A stretch of 64,000 nt of DNA from Vibrio scophthalmi LMG 19158 (lineage in GTDB: Bacteria; Pseudomonadota; Gammaproteobacteria; Enterobacterales; Vibrionaceae): contig NZ_AFWE01000213.1 of NCBI RefSeq assembly GCF_000222585.1, positions 53,116 through 117,115 of the forward strand, read 5' to 3'. The notes under the pieces were generated by a model. That model was not told the origin of the DNA. It saw only the letters and a program-made list of their open reading frames with translations, and did no database searches. Made by a program: the position numbers and the translations under genes. Shown here piece by piece: positions 57,774 to 64,000 of this stretch (the first letter of the stretch is position 1; the number at the start of each line of letters is the position of its first letter).

Positions 57774-59882
57774 TTAGAATGTCGCATTTACTGAGAACTT
57801 AAAGCGACGTTCGTTACCATAATGGACGTCAGTCACAACACCCTCACTTGTACTGCCACCCGTTCCCGCGACGTAATCGGTATCAAATAGGTTTTCGATA
57901 TTAAAGCGGAAATCCCAATTGACGTAATCACTATTGATTGAGTGCGAAGCGCCCGTATCTACACGAGTGTACCCGTCTAGCTTAACGGTGTTTGCATTAT
58001 CAGCCCAACGTTCGCCTTGATAGAACAAACCGAAGTTAAAGGCAGTCGCTTCTGTCATTGAATAACGAGTCCATACTGAACCAGACCATTCTGGTACGTT
58101 CGCTGGTGCTTTGTCTTGGTACTTATCATGCTTGTCGTAGTTAGCATTTAGATACATACCAGACATCATCAGGAACCAGTTATCCGAGATTTGACCTTGT
58201 GAGCCAATTTCTGCACCAATATGACGTTGAATACCATTTTGGGTAGTAATGCCGCCTTCAGTAATACTGATGTTGCGTTTTTCAATATCAAACACCGCAC
58301 CAGTCAGTAATAAACGGCTGTCCATTAACTCCCATTTGGTGCCCATTTCATATTGGCGGCTTTCTTCTGGCTTACGCTCTGTGATGCTTCTGTCGTCGTT
58401 AACCACATTACTTACTGGGTTAAAGCTCTCAGAGTAGTTCGCGTAAATGCTACCATTGTATGTTGGGTGATAAATGATGCCCGCTTTAGGCGAGAATGAC
58501 TCACTGTCATTAGCCCCTTTCACAACTTGGTCTGTGCTCGTTGTGCCATCGGCAAAGTACATGTCGTAACGACCACCAATCAGCGCTTGCCATTGGTCAT
58601 TGAAAGTGATCAAATCTTGTACATAGAAGCCGTAATAGTTGTTATCACTCTTATATGTAGAATTATCATTATGGTAATCAAGACCTGGGTTGGCTGGATT
58701 ATCACCAGCATTTACACCCACAGTGCTGCCTTTCACTCGAAGCTGAGCATAGTCATAGAACTGACCATTCATGCCCATCAACACTTGGTGGTCCACATCT
58801 AATGCAGTAAATTCACCGTGTAGATCAGCATGGAACGCTTTGGTTTTCCATGTGTCATGACGGTCAAATGGGCTCAACGTGTAGCTACCATCAACCAGAG
58901 TCTGATCTGTCGGCTTCGGAGAAGAATCATAACGATGACGCTTCATTTCTTGCGAGTTGAAGCTAAAGTTTGCACGCCATTGACTGCTTAGGTACACATC
59001 TAAATCTGCGCCCCAGTTTTCAACATCGTTATCAATAAATGACCAGTTAGCATCACGAATCATGTCACGACTGCCAATAACATTGCCATTTAGATCTAAC
59101 CAAGTACCAGTATCCAGAGGTGCTCTGTCACTGGTTTTTTCGTAGTTAAACGACAGTAAGCCCCAGTCTGACAGATCGGCTTCAATCACACCGTAACCGA
59201 GGAAGCGATCACGTTCGCGTTCATCACCCGTTGCGTATTTACGGCTTTCAACCGAGTCTTGTTTTACCAACACTGTGCGACCGCGAAGTGAGCCTGACTC
59301 GTTGAGCTTACCTGACGCATCAATATGATGGTGAGTACTGCCCAAGTCGTCAAAGTTGGTACCAACATTCACTCGTGGAGCTTCCGTTGGTTTCTTAGAG
59401 ACCATGTTGATCAAACCACCCGGAGCGGCACGGCCGTAAAGCAAACTTGAAGGGCCTTTGATCACTTCAATGCTTTCAAGTGTTTCAATCGGCAACATGT
59501 AATGAGTAAACAGAGAATGACCATTTCTTAAATAGCCATTGCTTGAAGAGAGTTCAAAGCCACGAAGATAAAACACTTCACGGTTCCATTTTTGTGTACC
59601 CGCACTCACACTCGCGTCGTTTTGTAGCGCTTCACCTAAGGTTGTCGCTAATTGCTCATCAAGAACAATCTCAGGGATAACATTGATGGATTGCGCTGTA
59701 TCAAGCATGCTGGTATCCGTACGCATTGCTCCAGTCGCACTATCCACTTTGTAGTCGTTAAAACTCTGAGCATGAACAACTATCGTTTCATCAACGGGTG
59801 TGTTGCTCTCTTGTGCTAAAACAACGGGGGTATTTAGCGCGAATAATACAGCGCTACAAATGGATGTTACTTTGAAATTCAT
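57774..59882 (-). CDS. TonB-dependent siderophore receptor
   Basis: A 702-residue outer-membrane receptor for a ferric siderophore. ATG at 59882 follows AGGGA by seven bases and gives a signal peptide ending VLA|QE; an in-frame ATG at 59900 overlaps that site's approach and is rejected. A TonB box (DETIVVHA) is followed by a plug domain (SINVIPEIVLDEQ, VFYLRGFE, IEVIKGPSSLLYGRAAPGGLINMVSKKP) and a beta barrel ending in Phe (FSVNATF). It resembles ferrichrome/hydroxamate receptors (FhuA/FcuA group), but the ligand is not settled. It has its own Fur-like promoter and a long structured leader. Confidence 0.92.
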   Translation of the reverse strand: MNFKVTSICSAVLFALNTPVVLAQESNTPVDETIVVHAQSFNDYKVDSATGAMRTDTSMLDTAQSINVIPEIVLDEQLATTLGEALQNDASVSAGTQKWNREVFYLRGFELSSSNGYLRNGHSLFTHYMLPIETLESIEVIKGPSSLLYGRAAPGGLINMVSKKPTEAPRVNVGTNFDDLGSTHHHIDASGKLNESGSLRGRTVLVKQDSVESRKYATGDERERDRFLGYGVIEADLSDWGLLSFNYEKTSDRAPLDTGTWLDLNGNVIGSRDMIRDANWSFIDNDVENWGADLDVYLSSQWRANFSFNSQEMKRHRYDSSPKPTDQTLVDGSYTLSPFDRHDTWKTKAFHADLHGEFTALDVDHQVLMGMNGQFYDYAQLRVKGSTVGVNAGDNPANPGLDYHNDNSTYKSDNNYYGFYVQDLITFNDQWQALIGGRYDMYFADGTTSTDQVVKGANDSESFSPKAGIIYHPTYNGSIYANYSESFNPVSNVVNDDRSITERKPEESRQYEMGTKWELMDSRLLLTGAVFDIEKRNISITEGGITTQNGIQRHIGAEIGSQGQISDNWFLMMSGMYLNANYDKHDKYQDKAPANVPEWSGSVWTRYSMTEATAFNFGLFYQGERWADNANTVKLDGYTRVDTGASHSINSDYVNWDFRFNIENLFDTDYVAGTGGSTSEGVVTDVHYGNERRFKFSVNATF

Positions 59883-59905
59883 TTTTATTTCCCTACTCAT
59901 TTTTA

Positions 59906-60100
59906 TATTTACCGTGACATGAATTAATCACCGTAAATAACAATGATTTTACGAGTCGAAATGTACTGGTAATGATTGGCAACCGTCGTAGGTCTGTTCC
60001 TACAACTGAGCACTGAAACTATGCGCTGCGCGCAAGCTCGACTTGTGCCCTTAAAGCCCGGCTTGAAACGCGGTTTCCTCTACTGGGCACCCTAGTTTCA
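59906..60100 (-). ncRNA. Structured 5' leader of the siderophore receptor mRNA (candidate cis-regulatory RNA)
   Basis: Lies between the Fur-like box and the receptor start, on the minus strand. Nested arms on paper: P1 (60093-60100 with 60014-60021, 8 bp) encloses P2 (60085-60090 with 60045-60050, GTGCCC/GGGCAC), two small hairpins inside P2 (60065-60077 and 60054-60064), and P3 (60022-60034, TGCGC/GCGCA), whose last base abuts P1. P4 (GTAGG/CCTAC, 59988-60003) and P5 (59906-59917 with 59928-59939, 11 of 12 pairs) follow. The CCTAC arm of P4 can instead pair with GTAGG at the receptor ribosome-binding site. No known riboswitch consensus was recognised. Function is inferred. Confidence 0.5.
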
Positions 60101-60198
60101 AGATGTCATTCATTCCAAATCGTTCTAACTCTTAGTAAGTCGATCGGTTTATTTACAGCCCACTGCGACTGCCCTATTGAACGAAAGAGAATATAATT

Positions 60199-60217
60199 GA
60201 TAATCACTATCATTTGC
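60199..60217. promoter_or_regulatory. Fur-like box of the siderophore receptor gene
   Basis: GATAATCACTATCATTTGC matches 14 of 19 positions of the Fur consensus. It stands about 320 bp upstream of the receptor start, so the promoter here implies a leader of about 300 nt. A TATATT -10-like hexamer lies just downstream on the minus strand. Confidence 0.75.
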
Positions 60218-60314
60218 ATTGAAATTTACATTCTTTGCATTTGTCAGGGAAATATTACATTTATTCCAAGGTACTGTTAGTTGGCGCTTTTCTTTAAGAA
60301 ACGAACTTTAAGGC

Positions 60315-60337
60315 AAAAAAACACGCCGATTGGCGTG
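60315..60337 (-). terminator. Terminator of the two-component operon
   Basis: CACGCC-GATT-GGCGTG stem; on the minus strand it is followed by TTTTTTT. It lies 20 bp after the histidine kinase stop codon and separates it from the receptor unit. Confidence 0.9.
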
Positions 60338-60357
60338 CTCTTTTGTGTAGAAATGAA

Positions 60358-61755
60358 CTAATTGGGAAAGAGAAGCTCGATGCGTAAGCCACCATCACGC
60401 CGATTGGACGCTTGTACTTGGCCATGCATCAAGTGCATCGCTTCTTTGACAATGGCAAGGCCAAGCCCATAGCCCCCCGACTTCTTATCACGTGCCGATT
60501 CTAGCCGCGTAAAAGGTTGAAATATCTCATCCAGCCGACTGGTCGGAATACCTTTACCATCATCCTGCACCGCCACCACACTGTACTCTTTCTCATCTTG
60601 AGTAAGGCTGTAAAGCAATACTTCGATATTGGCTTGCTCACCCGCATATTTTCCAGCATTGGTGATCAAATTACGCACACAACGTACAACCAAGCGTTCG
60701 TCAGCCAAAACCTGGCTCTGTGCTTGGCTCGGAATAAAACTCAAACGTTGTTGCGGCCCAATATCGAACTGACTTTGATTTACTTGTGATGCCACATAGC
60801 TTTCTAAATCGACCGATTTTAGTTTCACTTCATAGCGCGAGTTTTCAAGTTGACTAAACGTGAGGATCTCGGCGACTAGAGAGTCCATCTCTTCCACTTC
60901 CCTTTCCACTCGCTCGACTAAACTGCGATCCTTCTCTGATACTTTGTGTTTTAGCAGATGCAAGGCTAGGTTTTGTCGCGCCAGTGGCGTGCGCAGCTCG
61001 TGGGATACATCACGTATCAAGCGCTTTTGCTTTTCCGCTAACGAGTGAATTTGAATACTCATCTGATCGAAATCTTCCGCAAGTTCATTGAACTCACGCG
61101 TATTCGATTTTAACTCGGCCACCACATTGACGTTAAAATCCCCTCGAGCAAGACGATGACTCGCCTCTCTTAATCGATCGAGTGGCTGTTGTAACTTACG
61201 CGCCAAGATCAGAGAAAAAATCGTCAAAATAAAGAAAGCGATGACAAATTTACTGATCGCTAAGTAACTAAGAAAGCGATGTGCGGGGTGCATATGACTT
61301 GGTAACTGAACCACCAAGGTATGATCATCAATCAATGGTTGACCAATCAATGGCTTGGCAACTCTATCACCCATCATCTGATCTAACTGACGCAAGAACT
61401 TCAGTTTAAAGGCGAAATGGGGATGCATTTTACGGTGCGTGATCGGCTGGTTATTTTTATCCAACACAAACAGATAGTAAGGCTGAGCGTTGGCCCAATC
61501 GGCCAACTCGTCCATATCACCATCTTCAATCATCACATTGGCTTGAGCGGCAAGATCGCGCAATTCACTTTTCACCGAGTCAGGTAAAACCAATACGGTA
61601 CGAATCAAAGCCTGCTCTGTGATCCCTTGCAGCAATAAGATGCTCAAGACCACCACTGACATATAACTAAATAGCTGAAATGCCAAACTGCCTTTACGTT
61701 TGCCAATCACACAGGCAGATAGCCGACTAAAAAAGGCAGATAGGGTTGAATTCAC
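60358..61755 (-). CDS. Sensor histidine kinase
   Basis: A 465-residue inner-membrane kinase of the EnvZ/CpxA class. TM1 is at about residues 29-50, a periplasmic sensor of about 100 residues follows, then TM2 (FVIAFFILTIFSLILA), HAMP, the H-box DVSHELRTPLARQ, N-box NLITNAGKYA, DDGKGIP and GYGLGLAI. All catalytic blocks are intact. It is cognate to the response regulator whose gene ends 17 bp upstream. The stimulus is unknown; the iron-uptake neighbours do not prove an iron link. Confidence 0.92.
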   Translation of the reverse strand: MNSTLSAFFSRLSACVIGKRKGSLAFQLFSYMSVVVLSILLLQGITEQALIRTVLVLPDSVKSELRDLAAQANVMIEDGDMDELADWANAQPYYLFVLDKNNQPITHRKMHPHFAFKLKFLRQLDQMMGDRVAKPLIGQPLIDDHTLVVQLPSHMHPAHRFLSYLAISKFVIAFFILTIFSLILARKLQQPLDRLREASHRLARGDFNVNVVAELKSNTREFNELAEDFDQMSIQIHSLAEKQKRLIRDVSHELRTPLARQNLALHLLKHKVSEKDRSLVERVEREVEEMDSLVAEILTFSQLENSRYEVKLKSVDLESYVASQVNQSQFDIGPQQRLSFIPSQAQSQVLADERLVVRCVRNLITNAGKYAGEQANIEVLLYSLTQDEKEYSVVAVQDDGKGIPTSRLDEIFQPFTRLESARDKKSGGYGLGLAIVKEAMHLMHGQVQASNRRDGGLRIELLFPN

Positions 61756-61772
61756 GTTGGGTTCCCGATGAC

Positions 61773-62438
61773 TTACTCAAGAACGCTGGCAACAAAGCTA
61801 TAGCCTCGCCCACGCACGGTTTTAATATGCTGTTTTGACATCCCCGCTTCGACCAATTTGCGGCGAACATTACTGATGTGCATATCGAGGTTACGATCAA
61901 AAGGACTGAGCTCTTTTTTTAGCACTTCGATTTGCAATTGCGCCTTGGAAATCACAACACCTTCGTTTCGCATCAAATAATTAAGTAGATCTGCTTCTGT
62001 CCCGGTAAAAGGTAAACCAGAAACAGACTCTGAAAATCCATTTTGATCGGAACAGTAACTTTGACGCTGCTTTTCTAAGCCAACTCGACGAAAAATCGCT
62101 TTAATCCGAGTCAACAACTCTGGCACTTTAAACGGTTTAGCGACGTATTGATCCGCCCCCGCTTGGTAACCGTCTAACATTGAAGATTCATCATTAAGCG
62201 CTGTAAGCATCAAGATAGGCGTCGCAAAGCGCTGGCAAATTCGGCGCGCCACTTGTAAACCACTTAATTTAGGCAGCATGACATCCAGCAACACCAGATC
62301 GACCGGATGCTTTTCAATATATTGCAACGCGCTTTCACCACAGTGAACACACTCTACCTGATAGCCTTCTAACGTGAGAACTTCTGATATCAACTGACAC
62401 AGTTCAATATCATCATCAACGACCAAAATTTTCGACAT
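61773..62438 (-). CDS. OmpR-family response regulator
   Basis: A 221-residue regulator. The receiver has acidic VDDD at the N terminus, the phospho-accepting Asp in LVLLDVMLPKLSG and the conserved Lys in YVAKPFKV; the C terminus is a winged helix (DRNLDMHISNVRRKL, IKTVRGRGYSF). First gene of the two-component operon. Confidence 0.94.
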   Translation of the reverse strand: MSKILVVDDDIELCQLISEVLTLEGYQVECVHCGESALQYIEKHPVDLVLLDVMLPKLSGLQVARRICQRFATPILMLTALNDESSMLDGYQAGADQYVAKPFKVPELLTRIKAIFRRVGLEKQRQSYCSDQNGFSESVSGLPFTGTEADLLNYLMRNEGVVISKAQLQIEVLKKELSPFDRNLDMHISNVRRKLVEAGMSKQHIKTVRGRGYSFVASVLE

Positions 62439-62540
62439 TTTTCTTTTTTCGCAGCACTGAAGGATGCGATTCTAAATCGCAACCATTATCAGTACAAGCA
62501 ATAGTCTCTAAATACTCCGTATTGATATTGCAGAGAAAAG

Positions 62541-62563
62541 AAAACCCAGCATAGCTGGGTTTT
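62541..62563 (-). terminator. Terminator after the TRAP permease gene
   Basis: AAAACCCAGC-ATA-GCTGGGTTTT, a perfect 10-bp stem with A/T flanks, 46 bp after the TRAP gene stop codon. Confidence 0.88.
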
Positions 62564-62608
62564 AACTCATTGTTCTAAAATGAATATTTTGAGAAACAAA
62601 ATGAAGGG

Positions 62609-64000
62609 TTATGCGCTCGCGAGCCTCAACTCTTTCGCCACTCTTCGTCGTTGCATTGCCACGACCAAGCCAAATAATAGCAAGGCAGGAATCCACATCC
62701 ACTCTTTGCGAACACGTTCAACGGTAATTCGAACGTCGACGATTTGCTGGTCAAACTGCAAACCGGCCGCTTCAGCAGGGCTAGCAAAGGCCACAATATC
62801 GATGAATGTCTTCTCGTCTTGTTGGTAGGTTTCAAGACCTAAAGCATCCAACCGGTCTTGACCACTCTGCCCTTCTGGCACTTCTAGCAGCACCGAGAAT
62901 TCACGCATTTTACCTACGCTATCTTCACCACTAATGCGCATTCTCAGCACATCACCAGGCTCTAAAGACTCTAACGTTTGTGTCATCACTTTCGGGTTGG
63001 TTGATTGGTAAGGATCGACAACTAAATCAACCCAATATCCCGGTCTAAATAAGGTAAAGGCCACCAACAGCAGTAATACGCCTTCATACCATTTGTTACG
63101 AGTTAAGAACCATCCCTGCGTGGCAGCGGCAAAAATTAACATCGCCACCGTCGAGACAATAAAGATTGCGATACCATGCGCCCAATCCACATCAATCAAT
63201 AACAAATCGGTATTAAAGATAAATAGGAATGGCAGCGCCGCAGTTCGTAAGCTGTAATAAAACGCGGTTAAACCGGTTTTGATCGGATCGCCTTTCGAAA
63301 CCGCAGCCGCAGCAAAGGAAGCTAAGCCAACCGGTGGCGTCACATCAGCCATAATGCCGAAATAAAACACGAATAAGTGCACCGCAATTAACGGAACAAT
63401 CAGGCCATGTTGTTCACCCAGAGTGACGATCACCGGCGCTAATAGGCTCGAAACGACAATATAGTTCGCTGTTGTTGGCAAGCCCATACCAAGGATCAAG
63501 CTAAGTACTGCCGTTAATAGCAACATCAGTAGCAGATTGCCCATCGATAGCATTTCAACCAAATCAGCCAAAACTAAACCAACACCGGTTTGAGAGACTG
63601 CACCAACAATAATACCGGCAGTCGCGGTAGCGATACCGATACCAATCATATTGCGCGCACCCGCTACCAAGCCTTCACGTAAATCAATACAACCCTCTTT
63701 GAAAGAGCCGTAGTTGTGTTTACCGTCTTTGCGCATCCAGTTAAGCAGTGGACGTTGAGTCAAAACAATAACCACCAGAATTACCGATCCCCAAAATGCC
63801 GATAAGCCCGGTGACAAACGTTCCACCATCAAACACCAAACAAGCACCACTACAGGTAACAAATAATGCAGACCCGACAATAGCACTTGGCGAGTATTGG
63901 GTAATTGGTCCAGCGGCTGGTTTGGATCTTCTGGCGGTAATGGCTCATTATTGGCCGCAATACGCAAGAGTCCTAAATAGGCAATAGCAAGCAACAACGC
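62609..64000 (-). CDS. TRAP transporter fused permease subunit (partial)
   Basis: The C-terminal part (at least 462 residues) of a large TAXI-type TRAP permease with fused DctQ/DctM. Blocks seen include ATATAGIIVGAVSQTG, LGMGLPTTANYIV and DVTPPVGLASFAAAA, all typical of the large subunit, then a hydrophilic DUF3394-like tail and a final helix. The 5' end runs past the window edge; the first Met in view is probably internal. Substrates of such systems include glutamate and other carboxylates, but this one is unknown. Confidence 0.9.
   Translation of the reverse strand, partial: ALLLAIAYLGLLRIAANNEPLPPEDPNQPLDQLPNTRQVLLSGLHYLLPVVVLVWCLMVERLSPGLSAFWGSVILVVIVLTQRPLLNWMRKDGKHNYGSFKEGCIDLREGLVAGARNMIGIGIATATAGIIVGAVSQTGVGLVLADLVEMLSMGNLLLMLLLTAVLSLILGMGLPTTANYIVVSSLLAPVIVTLGEQHGLIVPLIAVHLFVFYFGIMADVTPPVGLASFAAAAVSKGDPIKTGLTAFYYSLRTAALPFLFIFNTDLLLIDVDWAHGIAIFIVSTVAMLIFAAATQGWFLTRNKWYEGVLLLLVAFTLFRPGYWVDLVVDPYQSTNPKVMTQTLESLEPGDVLRMRISGEDSVGKMREFSVLLEVPEGQSGQDRLDALGLETYQQDEKTFIDIVAFASPAEAAGLQFDQQIVDVRITVERVRKEWMWIPALLLFGLVVAMQRRRVAKELRLASA

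Noticed and set aside
59906-60100. Cobalamin, TPP or c-di-GMP riboswitch in the receptor leader
   Set aside because: A GGGTGCCC stretch recalls part of the TPP element, but the CTGAGA and other conserved blocks of TPP, cobalamin and GEMM riboswitches are missing.
1-64000. CRISPR arrays, prophage genes, insertion sequences, toxin-antitoxin or classic phage-defence systems
   Set aside because: No regularly spaced repeats, transposase, integrase or recognisable defence proteins were seen in reading the window.

Overview
The window looks like Vibrio DNA, probably from the second chromosome. The main reasons are a complete syp-type biofilm polysaccharide locus, a TtpC-containing TonB operon, a murQ/murP/murR set and moderate GC content. 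The genus assignment rests on gene content and protein resemblance recalled from memory; no search was run.

Layout. 1-18.2 kb is a mixed housekeeping and accessory stretch. It holds a class I-like HMG-CoA reductase, an endonuclease/exonuclease/phosphatase-fold protein, a large exported alkaline-phosphatase-superfamily enzyme, a radical SAM protein, an enoyl-CoA hydratase with a divergent LysR regulator, a GNAT acetyltransferase, an AlkD-like DNA glycosylase, a DUF748 giant, the MurNAc import and recycling genes murQP with divergent murR, and a periplasmic ATP-dependent DNA ligase. 18.4-39.1 kb is the syp locus in the order sypA B C D F G H I J K L M N O P Q R, with no sypE. Four sigma-54 promoters (before sypA, sypI, sypM and sypP) each have SypG-enhancer-like sites 50-72 bp upstream. 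SypF (hybrid kinase) and SypG (sigma-54 activator), encoded inside the locus, therefore probably switch on export (SypC/O), flipping (SypK), ligation or polymerisation (SypL) and sugar assembly (SypH/I/J/N/P/Q/R).

39.3-48.3 kb has twin tRNA-Val(GAC) genes and then three c-di-GMP enzymes (GGDEF, dCache-GGDEF-EAL, GGDEF). These are interspersed with an RRM protein, a ROK kinase and an orphan Wzx-like flippase. 48.3-52.6 kb has a DUF2726/zinc-ribbon protein and a four-gene polar amino-acid ABC importer.

52.6-62.5 kb is an iron-uptake block on the minus strand. It contains a six-gene TonB/ExbB/ExbD/TtpC operon with a Fur-like box, a TonB-dependent siderophore receptor with its own Fur-like box, and an OmpR/EnvZ-type two-component pair. 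The receptor has an unusually long (about 300 nt) leader that folds on paper into nested helices. This leader (59906-60100, minus strand) is the best candidate here for an undescribed regulatory element. The window ends inside a TRAP transporter fused permease gene.
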